Source: Cladorhizidae sp. MBARI D1340-BT2 (Eukaryota; Porifera; Demospongiae; Poecilosclerida; Cladorhizidae). From it: DNA of 64,000 nt. Below the pieces are notes generated by a model, which saw only the letters and a program-made list of their open reading frames with translations, was not told where the DNA came from and ran no database searches. Shown piece by piece: positions 1 through 11,390 of this stretch (position 1 is the stretch's first letter; every line of letters starts with the position of its first letter). Both the position numbers and the translations under genes were made by a program. Where the stretch lies: positions 11,708,897-11,772,896 of the forward strand of contig JAQNBH010000013.1 of assembly GCA_028752905.1 (NCBI GenBank), given 5' to 3'.

Positions 1-165
1 GCTATATATATTGAACTTGTAAAGACTTTTTCAACACAGAGCCGAAACAATGATGAGAAAATTTAAGTGGATTGTTCAGAGTCCTTTCACATACCATCAA
101 CTGGCAGTTTGTTGAGATAGAAATAGCGTCAGAAAAATGTTACAATCTCAATCATGTGGCCTTAC

Positions 166-778
166 CTAATATTGCTTCTGTGTGCCGTAACAGTGATGTG
201 TAGAATCCATCAACGCCAGTCAGCAAGATCCTAGCTTCTGAGGCATTGTAGCACATACACACCAAATCGTGTCTCAGTAGTTCTCCACTGTCATAGTTGC
301 CTTTCAACAAAGCCTTTCTCTTCATTGTAAATGGCACAAACTTCACTGAAGGAGACCCTGAAAGTAGCTCAACTGACACCAGCTTCTGCAGGCTGCTGGC
401 TATTTCACCAGGCAAATCAAACTGCCTCCCAAACACAGCCACCAGCTTTTGCTGTGGATATTCTCTGTCGTAATTAATGGTGGGGGAGGTAGCAGATGGG
501 TGGTAAATTGAGGCATTTTCTACGCTGTTATTGTTGTCGTGCGGGCTGCTACTGCTTGCGTTTTGGGAACCCGAGTCCAAGTTCGTCACTTTCTGCGCAT
601 CGTCATGAACTGTTTCATCTGACACTGGTACTGGTACAGTCGATAACCCGCCAAGCTCAGCTTCGTAGTTTTCCTCGCTATAAGACGTTATCTCGTCTTT
701 CGGGGGAGCGTAGTTCGCTGCCTCTTGCCTCCGTTCTTCATACTCGGGTAACATCTGGTCTAGGAGAAGAGCATCCAT
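166..778 (-). CDS. 5' coding exon of an unrecognised gene running off the left edge
   Basis: An ATG at 776-778 opens a 204-codon reading frame on the minus strand that ends at a good splice donor (last exon base 166, followed by GTAAGG on the minus strand); the gene continues beyond base 1. The first ~90 residues are acidic, Ser/Asn-rich and low in complexity, so probably disordered. Residues ~108-204 look folded, with the blocks KLVAVFGRQFDLPGEIA, KFVPFTMKRKALLKGNYDSG and HDLVCMCYNASEARILLTG. I see no signal peptide or membrane segment and do not recognise the family. Coding status is supported by the length of the frame, the donor site and a duplicated copy of one block at 884-1075. Function unknown. 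Confidence 0.7.
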
Positions 779-883
779 TAGTTCACAGAAACGCTAAGGT
801 CGTTTCCATCTTGATGGACCCAAGCGTTTTATATTATCGACCTTTACCCAAATCAACAACACGGTGCGGAATGACCCCATTTG

Positions 884-1075
884 TTAATTAAACGGAGCCC
901 ATCTGAGAACCTTAAAATAAACGCCAGGCAAATCAAACTTCCTCCCAAACACAGCTATAAGCTTTTGCAATGGATAGGATATTCTCTCTGTACAGCAATG
1001 GAATGGTTCTTCGAAATCTTTCCCTGGTTCATGGGATATCTTATCCATCATCTTAAAGAAATTCCAGGTGCACAA
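884..1075 (-). pseudogene. duplicated fragment of the neighbouring exon
   Basis: About 75 bases (roughly 920-995) closely match 395-475 of the preceding exon on the same strand. The translation gives YPLQKLIAVFGRKFDLPG against YPQQKLVAVFGRQFDLPG. Similarity stops just after the G, where the true exon continues into GEIASSLQ. There is no splice donor or longer coding context, so it looks like a broken partial tandem duplication upstream of the gene. It could alternatively be an alternative exon, but nothing supports that. Confidence 0.6.
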
Positions 1076-1089
1076 CAGGTGGCATAGGT

Positions 1090-2560
1090 ATTTTTCATCT
1101 TTTTCTCCTAGTTTTCAATTAATTTGCCCAAGTCTTTTCCATCCAGGAGTTGGAGCCTAAAAATGAAAGTTCCTGATGGCTTAGGTCTTTCTCCATTCCA
1201 TGTTGAGTGGTCTGAGGTAGACTCCTCTGAACCAACAGGATGGTATTTGTGCTCATATCTATGTGATTGTCAAGCTAAAGTCATTCACACTGATTGTGCC
1301 AGTGAGCTGGCCTACGTGTAAAATGACAATTCAAGCTCACATGATCATAAATTTTTGCTGATGACTTGACATGCGTTTCCAGCTCATGTAATAATCATAG
1401 TCTGGTCTTTCTTAGATTGACTCTCAATGTATTTCATTGGATTTGTTGGAGGTCCGCCATGACAATTATTTTTCCGTTTCTTCAAAATGGAAAACCAGTG
1501 AGTTGCAGATTTTCAATTCACAATGGTTCAACAAAAGTTGCATCATCTCCAATCCAACAAAATTCCTAACAGGGGCCTCAGCATCAACAACGAAGAATGT
1601 CTTGGTCTCCTTTATACTTTACAATAATGGAAAAAGTGTGGGTTTATAAAAATTATCTAGCCCCTTCTTTATTTTTCCACCTGGTTGTTATTCCCTTCAA
1701 TCAACAAGTTACAAGCCAATACCAGATACCTGAAGAAATGGCTATGTCTACCTGGACGTGCTATATACACTATCACTCCTGTATCATCTAAAGGTGCTAA
1801 ATTTGCCCTACAGTCCTAAAAATAGAAAAGTTAAAGTGTCTATCATCTATCACTGCATCAGTTGTCTAATTGTCTAGACATAGTCCAGAAGAGCCTGTCA
1901 GTTCTTGATTCCTGCTGCATGTCCATATATATATGTATCTGTGACAAATCAGGATATACTCACAGGGAGGGAGGGGGGGGGGGGTCAGGATATACCTCAC
2001 AGGGTGGAACCATCCCCCCAAAAACTGCGAGTCAAACCTTGACCTACTCAGTCAGTTGGATGCTCTGACAGTACAGTCAAGTTCAAGAATATTGTGGAAC
2101 TGGTATATACCTGTGTCCCAGAATCATTTCTGGTTGCCCACCATCAGGCCAATTATCCTTCATGTTGAGGGCTTGTGCTGACTGCCTCCCAACAACGAAT
2201 CTGAGATGATGGAATTATCATGGAGACTCCTATGCTCCCATTAAACACCAACAACTCACCATGTGCCCATGTGCTGAGCTGCTGTCCGACTATCCTAGAA
2301 CAGGGTCGATTTCCTTGGCGGCATGACTCTGTCCTGAACCAACTGGTATCTGCTATCAAAGGCCTAAATTAAAATTAAAAAATATATGCTGTCCTTCCAA
2401 GTTGGTTAGCAAATACCTCCCCACATCTGCCACTCTACCTCCAAACATAATCATCCTCATCAGATAGACCTGACCTTGTCATCGTCTCTCCAGATAGAGT
2501 TGGAATTTTGGAACTACACTCTACAATTCAATTTCTAGTTCTACTGCTAGAAGATGAAAG
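1090..2560. other. no gene recognised
   Basis: Only short frames with no convincing splice context or family similarity. It contains a poly-G run near 1967-1984. If the left gene has an upstream non-coding exon it could lie here, but I see no evidence for it. Confidence 0.5.
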
Positions 2561-2581
2561 ACGACAAATTTGGCTCTCTAG

Positions 2582-2785
2582 TTTTGGACCAGAGAGCAGG
2601 GACTTGTTGGTGACTTTGAGAGCACGGACTTGCTGATGACTTTGATAGCAGGGACTTGTTGGTGACTTTGAGAGCAGGGACTTGCTGGTGACTTTGAGAG
2701 CAGGGTGACTTTGAGAGCTGCTGGTGACTATGAGAGCAGGGACTTGCTGGTGGCAGGGACTTGCTGGTGACTTTGGTGACACTGG
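2582..2785. repeat. minisatellite, about 24-26 bp unit
   Basis: Imperfect tandem copies of a unit built on GAGAGCAGGGACTTG followed by (C/T)TGGTGACTTT, about eight copies with internal deletions. The short frames through it on both strands are repeat artefacts. Confidence 0.85.
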
Positions 2786-2799
2786 AGATAGGCACCCTA

Positions 2800-3640
2800 G
2801 GTCATTACACTCCAGATGCCATAAAAGTTCTGTTACCTCAATTTTCATGGAGAGAAAGAAAAAAATAATACCCGTTCTATTATCAAAGAGCTGTTCAAAA
2901 CTTATATTCCAAGCTTGATGCCATCAAACGTAGAACTCTTATAATATTCTCCTAAATAACCATTAATTTTCTGTTGTCCAATTGTTCGTGTTTGGCAAGT
3001 CCAGCAACTCCTTTGGTTCCCCTTCCTCCTCTTTGTTTTGTTGTCACCCGTTTCCCTTGCCAAGATCCTACTTTTATCTATTTCTAGGATTAATCTTGTG
3101 TCCGAGGATATATGTATTTAATTGCATAATAATAAAATGTATTTTTCCCCTTTGGGGAGGTATATATTGGGGAGGTATATATATAGCCAAAGGGTAGGCA
3201 TTTTCTAAAACACACTTTGGCAGCTGCTTAGTATTATAAATGTCTTTAGCCTATTTTAACCCCAAAAATACTTCGAACATGCTTTGAATCCTTCATGAAG
3301 GTAACCTAAATTTTATTTTCAAGATATTGTACCCATCTATTATTATCATTGTTATTATTCCGACTTTACAACTAAATGAGATGAAAATGAAGCTCTAGTG
3401 AAGGACGTCATGTAAAGAATTTCAAAGTTGACAGCTAGGCACCGACTTACAGTGCAGCTGCAATGAGCTAATTAAAAGAGTCTGGGATGGGGTGTGACAG
3501 GTGACGTTTCAAGCAGGGACACAGAAAATGACGAATTGTTCTGGACCAGGAAGTGAATATCTTAAATTAACTTGAAATTTACTCTCAAGCTCCTCACCAA
3601 GTTGTGGGTGTTGCTATGCCTTTCCCATAAATAAACTCTA
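2800..3640. other. no gene recognised
   Basis: AT-rich sequence without a supported frame. A segment near 3243-3310 (GAATCCTTCATGAAGG block) resembles the reverse complement of 35015-35095, so part of this is an old interspersed repeat. Confidence 0.4.
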
Positions 3641-3642
3641 AA

Positions 3643-4722
3643 TGAACTCTCAGTTGACATAATGAAATTACAATGACCTTTTCAATAATCACCTTGACTC
3701 TCGATGTTTCAACAATAGCTCCAGGATACTGAGACTCGCTGAGCTAGGTAGTTAGCTAACCACCACACAAACCACACCCTGGTCCCTGGCATGCAATCCC
3801 AGCACGTGAACAGGATATGGCAAAAATCAATAAAGATATAGTAATACTGAAAAACAATAAATATAACTCGAGTTATATTTAAATAAAATTAACAGAAAAA
3901 ATGAAATAGCAGAAACATACCAAAATACCAAAATAATAAGGTCACTGGCCTTTTTGAAGGAGCTGGACCCACACTCCCACAGGGTGAGGCAATATATTAT
4001 GGGAGAGGTGAATGAGAGGACTTTCCTTCAGCATTTCTCTGTAGCTGTACTGAGAGGGAACGTAGCATCTGTGGTGGGGTCAGTGTGGAACCAGTCTGGA
4101 CTTGTTTGATAACTAGATAACCAATATAGTTCTTGCTTTGTATTTATTTTATTAATTACGTATTCTAGTTATATACAATAGCAATTATTAGTTCTAAATA
4201 TAATTATATGTTTGCTAGTTTTGTTTTTAAATTTTATAATAAATAAAATAATTTTGTGTGTGGGGGAATGCTGCTTCGGTGGGTGTCTTTGCCTTTAGCG
4301 GGTTGTGTGGAAGATAAATTTTGTGTGTGGAATTTTTGTTATTATTATTCAACTGGTACTGGTGGACGAGGTGCACAGAATTGTAGGGGCTGGACAGTGG
4401 CTGTATGAATATAGAAGAATGAGTAAGGATGGAAAGGTGGCATTGCTGTTGGGGAAAGGGGTGGAGAGAGTAAGTAATGCAGTGATGGAGGAAGTGGGCG
4501 AGTACGTCATGTATTGGGTAGGGAAGTGGTGGCAGAGGAAAAAGGAACTGTTGTATGGCGAGCTGATGAATGATCTTCGGTCCCCTCCCCTCCCCTTTAG
4601 CAGCAGAATACTCATGACTAGTATTATAATAATCCAGAGCATCTAGTTGAAACGTCAATTGAATAAAAATGGTTGACGTGATTTTAATGTTATTATGTCA
4701 ACTGAGAGTTCATTGAGAATTA
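3643..4722. mobile_element. element bounded by the window's common inverted terminal sequence
   Basis: The left end (3643-3720) reads AACTCTCAGTTGACATAAT and continues to a degenerate GACTCTCGATGTTTC; the right end (about 4650-4722) is the inverse, GTTGAAACGTC then ATTATGTCAACTGAGAG. The same terminal sequence recurs at 11.4, 43.3, 54.5 and 62.1 kb. Inside lies a LINE-like coding remnant (4366-4605, plus strand). Whether this is one element or two solo ends around a LINE scrap cannot be decided here. Confidence 0.5.
4366..4610 (+). pseudogene. non-LTR retrotransposon C-terminal fragment (copy 1)
   Basis: The frame includes VDEVHRIVG, GKVALLLGKGVERV and VMYWVGKWWQRKKELLYG. Cysteine/histidine-rich tails with a V..EVRRIVG...MYWLGKWW pattern are typical of the region after the reverse transcriptase of some animal LINEs (family knowledge). 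A second copy lies at 5313-5990. No RT domain is present, so this is a truncated 3' remnant. Confidence 0.5.
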
Positions 4723-4724
4723 AG

Positions 4725-5225
4725 TACTGTTGATTACTTTCTAACTTTCTAACTGTAAAATTATATATTATTACTATATATTAAAATAATAATAAAGTCC
4801 ACCATAATATAAATAATATAAAATGGGAAGTGGGGACACTAGTTCTGATGTCTTCTATTGTATATATATATATATCTATTGTATATATATATATCTATTG
4901 TATATATATATATATAACTGTAAATAATTATTGTATTATTAAATATAAATAATATATAATTATATACAAATAAAATAGTAATTAAAAAAATTACAAAAAT
5001 ATTATAATAAACACACAAAAACGGGGAAAAAAGAAAAATGAAAAAAACATTTCCGTATATATAAATTAAAAAGAGGAAATGGGCCCAGTGACTCGAGCAA
5101 GTAACTTGCCATCACAATTCTGAGGGTAAATGCAGTCTCGGTAATGGGGACAATAGAAAGCATATAGTTTCTTTTGTTAATTATTTTGTAACCGTAAAAA
5201 TAATAATGTGGTAAACAGGCAATGC
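4725..5225. repeat. AT-rich stretch with TA microsatellite
   Basis: Three (TA)n tracts near 4861-4875, 4883-4893 and 4902-4914 are joined by TCTATTG spacers, then long A/T-rich sequence. No gene is visible. Confidence 0.8.
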
Positions 5226-5312
5226 TTGAGAGTCAGCACAGATGAGAATGGGTAGGAGATTGTTGGGGGCAAGTAATACAGTAGCAGGAGTGGCAATACA
5301 GGGAGATGTGGG

Positions 5313-5990
5313 ATGGAAAAAGCTGGAGGAGAGGAGGGAAAAGATGAAGGTTTAGTTTGTCAAGAAATTGATGTGTTGGAACAGAGCAGATCGGTAAAAG
5401 TAGTTGTAAATAAACTAAGAGAGGATGGAGGAATCAGATGGCGGGAAGAATATGAGATCTTGAGGAGGAAATTAGAGCTAAACAATGAGGTCGAGTCAGT
5501 ACGTAAGTTGAAGGGGAAAATGAACGTGAGAAATGCAAATGATTGGGAGGAGAAAGTAAACGGCAAGAGTACGCTGAAGTTTTATAAATTGGCAAAGAAT
5601 GGTGCAGGGGTGGAAGTATATGAGGTCCATCAGCTGGGTTGTTAGAGGATAAGAAGAGATGTGGGGATAAGAGATGTATCATGTGTGATGGAGTAGGGGG
5701 AGATGTATCATGTGTGATGGAGTAGGGGAAGATGTGGGACATTTCTTGATGTACAGGGAATTTGAGAAGGATCAGCTGGAACTGGTGGATGAGGTGCGCA
5801 GAATTGTAGGTGGGCTGATGATATAGATGAGTGGGTAAGGATGGAAAGGTGGCATTATTGGGAAAAGGTGTGGAGGGAGTAAGTGAGGAGGTGGAAGTGT
5901 GATGTATTGGGTAGGAAAATGGTGGCCGATGAGAAAGGAACAGTTGTATGGCAAATTGATGAATGATTTTCGGTCCCCTCAGCCCTCACC
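5313..5990 (+). pseudogene. non-LTR retrotransposon C-terminal fragment (copy 2)
   Basis: A 110-codon frame (5313-5645) is followed, with frame breaks, by a CxxC-like GDKRCIMCDGVG, GHFLMYREFEKDQLELVDEVRRIVGG, then VMYWVGKWWPMRKEQLYGKL. The last blocks are clearly homologous to copy 1 at 4366-4610. The Cys/His finger followed by EVRRIVG resembles the tail after LINE reverse transcriptases. Stops and indels show it is dead. No endonuclease or RT motifs are in range. Confidence 0.55.
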
Positions 5991-6179
5991 TCCCCACTCC
6001 TTGAGCAGCATATTATTATTAATTAAGTATATATATACTGTTGAAATAATTATAGATTGTTATTACTATTAGTGTTAATTACTGTTAAACAGTCTCACAC
6101 TGCACTGTAGTATATGTGGCGGCCTTACAGGCTCAGCAGTCAAGATTAAATAAAAATAAAAAGACATGCTTGATTTTAA

Positions 6180-6520
6180 AAACGAATTAAAAAAATTATG
6201 GTGGTCGTGGTTTCAAGTTTAGCCCAGCAGCTAGGTAAGTCCATTCTACAATCTCAATTAAACTGCTCATACTTTGGTGCTATATAGGTTGACGTGCAAA
6301 GCCTCCTTCACTAGCAGTTCCTTGTCTCCTGACCTGGTCGAAGACGTTCACTTCCTCCCACAAAATAGTAAGTTTTACAACACCTTACATGATAAGAATT
6401 CAAGGAGAAAATACAATAAAGTGTTGACGGCATACCTGTACAAGCTACAGGAATCCAACCATCTCGTTTTCTTCCCACACATAACTTAGCGTATATCGCC
6501 ATAATTTTAGACTCCAAACT
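6180..6520 (-). pseudogene. Penelope-like element C-terminal remnant (copy A)
   Basis: In broken minus-strand frames there is LFCGRK, KELLVKEALHV and an AT-rich tail. These match copy B at 11.9-12.3 kb, whose better-preserved reading shows the GIY-YIG start CSCGKYYIGET and KELLVKEALHI. In Penelope-like retroelements the endonuclease is C-terminal to the RT, so both copies are 3' ends on the minus strand. Several frame breaks make it non-functional. Confidence 0.55.
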
Positions 6521-6545
6521 ATCCCACGATTCTCAACGAACTGTT

Positions 6546-6655
6546 GAAATTTAATCAACTTGAAATTTACTCTCTCGACTAGATGCTCTAGCCTTCATCA
6601 GATATACATGATGAAGGCTAGAGCATTAAGTTAAAAAGTCTAAATAAGTTGATTG
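6546..6655. repeat. inverted-repeat hairpin of the Penelope-associated family
   Basis: TCAACTTGAAATTTACTC, CTCTCGACTAGATGCTCTAG and CCTTCATCAG are followed by the inverse ATGATGAAGGCTAGAGCAT and CTAAATAAGTTGATTG. This is the common CTGATGA/GAAAC hairpin of the window in decayed form, at the left of a Penelope remnant. Confidence 0.65.
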
Positions 6656-6884
6656 AAGTCATCGCAAGTCACATCACGGTACTGGCGTGTTGGTAGGTAA
6701 AGGGTCGTTGCCATCATAAACCTACCGGTGCACATGCAGGGTTGATGAAGTGATCATTGGTTTCCTCAGAACTTTAAGGGGAAATCTTCAACAAAAACAG
6801 GTAACTATCTACTTATAATAACTATCTACTTATAATACAGGTGTATTACTTGGTTCCTTCGTAGCTAATTCTTGTGACAATTAA

Positions 6885-7658
6885 GGGGAGCCTTCTGCAC
6901 TTTTTAATTTTAATTTTTTTAACCTGTGGTTACAACTTTAGAGCTCAGTAGATTCTGCAAACTTCATGGTATGGACTTGATATATAGCTCAAAAGATAGG
7001 TCTCTCTGTGTGCTCTCTTTTGATACTAAAATATGTTTCATAGGTATAACTATAGGCAAGTTACTAGACCCTAAAGCGGAGGGACTTCAAAAACCTGCAC
7101 CCCAAAACCGCCGTCCAAAACCATTCTGAGATGCGAAGTGCAAAAAAATTAAAAATGGTACGAGTGGCTAGAGGAAGCTCTAGAGCATACAATCAATGTT
7201 TTGAGCAGGCGTGAAAAATTGATTACCTGGTCAAGCGCGCGGTTGGAAAATTGAAGGCGTTGATTTGGCGACGCCTTGTCAACGCCTTCAATTTTCCAAC
7301 CGCGCGCTTTGACCAGGTAATAAATTTTTCACGCCTGCTCAAAACATTGATTGTATGCTCTAGAGCTTCCTCTAGCCACTCGTACCATTTTTAATTTTTT
7401 TGCACTTCGCATCTCAGAATGGTTTTGGACGGCGGTTTTGGGGTGCAGGTTTTTGAAGTCCCTCCGCTTTAGGGTCTAGTAACTTGCCTATAGTTATACC
7501 TATGAAACATATTTTAGTATCAAAAGAGAGCACACAGAGAGACCTATCTTTTGAGCTATATATCAAGTCCATACCATGAAGTTTGCAGAATCTACTGAGC
7601 TCTAAAGTTGTAACCACAGGTTAAAAAAATTAAAATTAAAAAGTGCAGATGTCCCCCC
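6885..7658. mobile_element. TTAA-flanked foldback element 1 (near-perfect palindrome)
   Basis: Flanked by TTAA at 6881-6884 and 7659-7662. Ends read GGGGAGCCTTCTGCAC and (inverse) GGGGGGACATCTGCAC. The whole element is an inverted repeat with arms of about 370 bp centred at 7271, separated by ~15 bp. The two arms are so similar that an identical 67-codon frame (6926-7129 plus, 7414-7617 minus) appears in both. TTAA duplication is characteristic of piggyBac-type insertion, so this looks like a non-autonomous piggyBac-like foldback. The 67-aa frame has no recognisable domain and is probably not a gene. Confidence 0.75.
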
Positions 7659-7662
7659 TTAA

Positions 7663-9225
7663 GGGGGGACTCTACCTGAAACCACCAAAATTTGAACGCA
7701 TTTTTGTAGTCATCATAACTTTCCCTCCCTTTCTTCTGTGAAGATATTTTTTATACCAACTTGTTGCTCATTCTGTGTGCTTTAAGATGATATGTGAAAT
7801 GTCTCTATAGGCACATTTTCTTAGAAGATACATCCAAAAAGGCAAGGGTCACTCCAAAAATTGCACCCCCCAAACTGCGGCGAGGATATTTCCCAAGTGC
7901 CTGGTCTACAGATGCCCAAATTTGGTTTGTAGCTTACCAAGACATTTAGTTGTGATATAACGGAGGCATATTTTTCAACACATCTCTTGTTCATTAGTTC
8001 TAAGGCATTTCATTTCCAACCACACAAAATAAACGCAAAATCTGTGACAGTCACCTCTTCTAATCACCATAACTCGGCAATGCTTCAAGTTAAAAAAAAT
8101 ATCAAACCGTTATATCACAGATCACTAAAAGAGCTCTCAAATGAATCCTCAAATATTGAAATTGAGTAAAGTGTGGCAAAGGTATGTTCGCCGCAAAATC
8201 AGAACAAAATAGATTTTCAAAATTCCTGGCAATAATGTGTTGAAGGAGGGACAGTTGCATTTTTGGGGGAGAGTGACCCACATGTATTTCCCCCCCTTTT
8301 TCTTCTTGTGGTCATCACTTTATAACTCCATAGATTCCGTAAACTTCATGGTATGGACTTGATATATAGCTCAAAAGATAGGTCTCTCTTTGTGCTCTCT
8401 GTTGATACTAAAATATTTTTCATAGGTATAACTATAGCCAAGTTACAGGAGCTACAAGTGGAGGGAACCTCAAAAACCTGAATGCCTGAACTGGCAGTAT
8501 AAATATCTCCTGATTGCCAAGTGCTACAGAATTGAAATTAGCACCAGTGGCTAGAGGAGGCCCTACTCTATTCAATGAGGGTTTTTATTAGGCGTTAAAA
8601 TCTAAGTACGTGGTCAAGCGTGGTCTAGCGCGTGGGTGGAAAATGAATTTCGTTAATAATCCATAAAACTCATTTTCCACCCCCGCGCTGACCACCTACT
8701 TACATTTTAGCGCCTTATGAAAACACTCATTGAATAGAGTAGGGCCTCCTCTAGCCACTGGTGCTAATTTCAACTCTCTAGCACTTGGCAATCAGGAGAT
8801 ATTTATACTGCCAGTTCAGGCATTCAGGTTTTTGAGGTTCCCTCCACTTTAGGTCCAGTAACTAGGCTATAGTTATACCCATGAAAAATATTTTAGTATC
8901 AACAGAGAGCACAAAGAGAGACCTATCTTTTGAGCTATATATCAAGTCCATACCATGAAGTTTACAGAATCTACAGAGCTATAAAGTGGTAACCACAAGT
9001 TTATTTGTTTTAATTTTAAAAATGGTGCTGTCCCCCCCTTTAGTGTTCCTTGTTGGTTTCTCTTCAAATCAATAAGAAATGCATGGACAAAAACCATCAT
9101 AACTTTGAAATGGAGCATCCAATAGCTCTAAAACTTTAGAATTGGCTAGTAGATATGTACAGCAACAGTTTGAACTGATAAAAAAAATCAAAAAACCTCC
9201 AAAGTTTTTCAGGTGTAGTCCCCCC
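7663..9225. mobile_element. TTAA-flanked foldback element 2
   Basis: Shares the TTAA at 7659-7662 with element 1 and ends at TTAA 9226-9229. Terminal repeats are GGGGGGACTCTACCTGAAA and the inverse GGGGGGACTACACCTGAAA. Contains an internal palindrome (8305-9000) whose arms are homologous to the arms of element 1. No transposase is visible, so it would depend on a trans-acting enzyme. Parts of 7690-7860 are also homologous to both arms of the foldback at 35.67-36.55 kb. Confidence 0.7.
8305..9000. repeat. internal palindrome of foldback element 2
   Basis: Arms of about 320 bp around a centre near 8652. The left arm contains CTTCATGGTATGGACTTGAT and the right arm its inverse. The arms are diverged relatives of the element-1 palindrome (same CTCAAAAGATAGGTCTCTC core), with a different centre, GGAAAATGAATTTCG. 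Confidence 0.85.
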
Positions 9226-9229
9226 TTAA

Positions 9230-9760
9230 GTTGAGTCTCAATTAACTGCACTTTTTCGAAGTGATCAGTTGATTTCCTCACAAGTTATGGGCCTTCAACA
9301 AACCACTTATAAAGCACGTGTCAACATGTATTACATCACACAAAACCACATGCTAATAAACATGGCAAATATTTAAAATAATAATAATTCTGCAATGACA
9401 GAAACAACTAACTTCTCATATTATAGGTAGCTGCTCGACTATAAAAACAATACAAGATTAAAAAATGTTTAATAGGTAAAGGGTCATCCTGTAATTGTTT
9501 GTTCTCTGCATTGGCCATTAAATGCATTTAAAAAAAATTCCCTTGTATGAGTAACATTGTGAGAAGATTGATGATGTTGAGATAATATGCACGCATAGTG
9601 GCCCACTCAGTATATTGTCCATGTAACCTGCTTGAGAGGAAGTTTACTAGTAGCTTCCCGTGCCACATTAGTGACCAGCGGGCAGCCATGGAAGACGAGG
9701 ATGAAGAGCTGAGGACAATTAGCTGTGATGGATAAAATCCCTTCGTCGGTCACATTGAGA
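9230..9760. other. no gene recognised
   Basis: Ordinary AT-rich sequence. A short frame beginning MEDEDEELRTISCDG at 9688 is too short and unsupported to call. Confidence 0.4.
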
Positions 9761-9764
9761 CAGT

Positions 9765-9925
9765 GACTTACATTCAATTCCTGTGTATGTCATACATGCA
9801 TATAAAATGCAACAAGATGTCTCCACATATTATTATATATACACGTGACTTGCATTCAATTCCTGTGTATATTATACATGCATATAAAATGCAACAAGAT
9901 GTCGCCACATAATTATTATTATACA
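9765..9925. repeat. direct duplication, ~74 bp x2
   Basis: TTGCATTCAATTCCTGTGTAT through ATGCAACAAGATGTC occurs twice in tandem with small differences (CTT versus TTG at the first copy's edge). Confidence 0.85.
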
Positions 9926-10267
9926 TAAATTATAGTGAACTACAGCGAGGGGTGTCCAACAATGACACAAACTTTGTTGCTGTGGGACATCCCAGAAAGT
10001 CCCAGGAGTAACCTGGGATGTTACTAGTGAGGGTGACAGCATGGATCCCTGGACACTGGGGGATTAGTCTGGGATGTCGCTAGTGAGGGTGACTGACAGT
10101 AGACGTGGGTGTAGGAATCATGGGGGCTCTAGGGACATACAAACCATGGGGGCTCCAGAGGCTAGAGCATCCGTAAAATTCCACTGAAATTAGTGAGCCA
10201 ATCGACCACAAACTCAGATCATTCACACACAAAAAATGAACCATACGTGCTACACACAGACTTTCTT

Positions 10268-11258
10268 TACGCACCTACAGATGCTTAGCTAGGAAGGTCT
10301 GCTTCACAGCACCTACAGATGCTTAGCTAGGAAGGTCTGCTACACAGGCACCTACAGATGCTTAGCTAGGAAGATCTGTTGCACAGGCACCTACAGATGC
10401 TTAGCTAGGAAGGTCTGCTACACAGCACCTACAGATGCTTAGCTAGGAAGGTCTGCACAGCACCTACAGATGCTTAGCTAGGAAGGTCTGCTACACAGGC
10501 ACCTACAGATGCTTAGCTAGGAAGGTCTGCTACACAGCACCTACAGATGCTTAGCTAGGAAGGTCTGCACAGGCACCTACAGATGCTTATCTAGGAAGGT
10601 CTGCTACACAGCACCTACAGATGCTTAGCTAGGAAGGTCTGCTTCACAGGCACCTACAGATGCTTAGCTAGGAAGGTCTGCTACACAGGCACCTACAGAT
10701 GCTTAGCTAGGAAGGTCTGCTGCTGAGGCACCTACAGATGCTTAGCTAGGAAGGTCTGCTTCACAGGCACCTACAGATGCTGAGCTAGGAAGGTCTGCTA
10801 CACAGCACCTACAGATGTTTAGCTAGGAAGGTCTGCTGCTGAGGCACCTACAGATGCTTAGCTAGGAAGGTCTGCTTCACAGGCACCTACAGATGCTGAG
10901 CTAGGAAGGTCTGCTACACAGCACCTACAGATGCTTAGCTAGGAAGGTCTACTACACAGGTACCTACAGATACTTAGCTAGGAAGGTCTGCTTCACAGCA
11001 CCTACAGATGCTTTGCTAGGAAGGTCTGCTACACAGCACCTACAGATGCTTTGCTAGGAAGGTCTGCTACACAGCACCTACAGATGCTTTGCTAGGAAGG
11101 TCTGCTACGCAGCACCTACAGATGCTTAGCTAGGAAGGTCTGCTACACAGCACCTACAGATGCTTAGCTAGGAAGGTCTGCTACACAGCACCTACAGATG
11201 CTTTGCTAGGAAGGTCTACTACACAGGCACCTACAGATGCTTAGCTAGGAAGGTGTGG
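10268..11258. repeat. satellite array, ~38-40 bp unit
   Basis: About 25 copies of a unit CACCTACAGATGCTTAGC + TAGGAAGGTCTGCTACACAG, with variants (TTTGC for TTAGC clustered at 10990-11210; CTGCTGAGG for CTACACAG). Units are contiguous, with no unique spacers. A higher-order block (TTCACAGG/CTACACAG/CTGCTGAGG alternation) repeats near 10630-10920. Confidence 0.95.
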
Positions 11259-11390
11259 TGACCTGAACTATAACCTTTCTGTAGTTGCAAGTAGTCTGAA
11301 CATGTATAGTTGGTCAGCTATATTTACTTATAAGGTCATGTTGATAGGTCTTCTAGAAGACTGTTGAATGTATATCTATCTATTATCTAT

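Noticed and set aside
6926..7617. Identical 67-codon frames on opposite strands as a gene pair
   Set aside because: They are the two arms of a palindromic transposon and show no domain or splice context.
10268..11258. CRISPR-like array
   Set aside because: Units abut with no unique spacers and the window is eukaryotic; it is a satellite.
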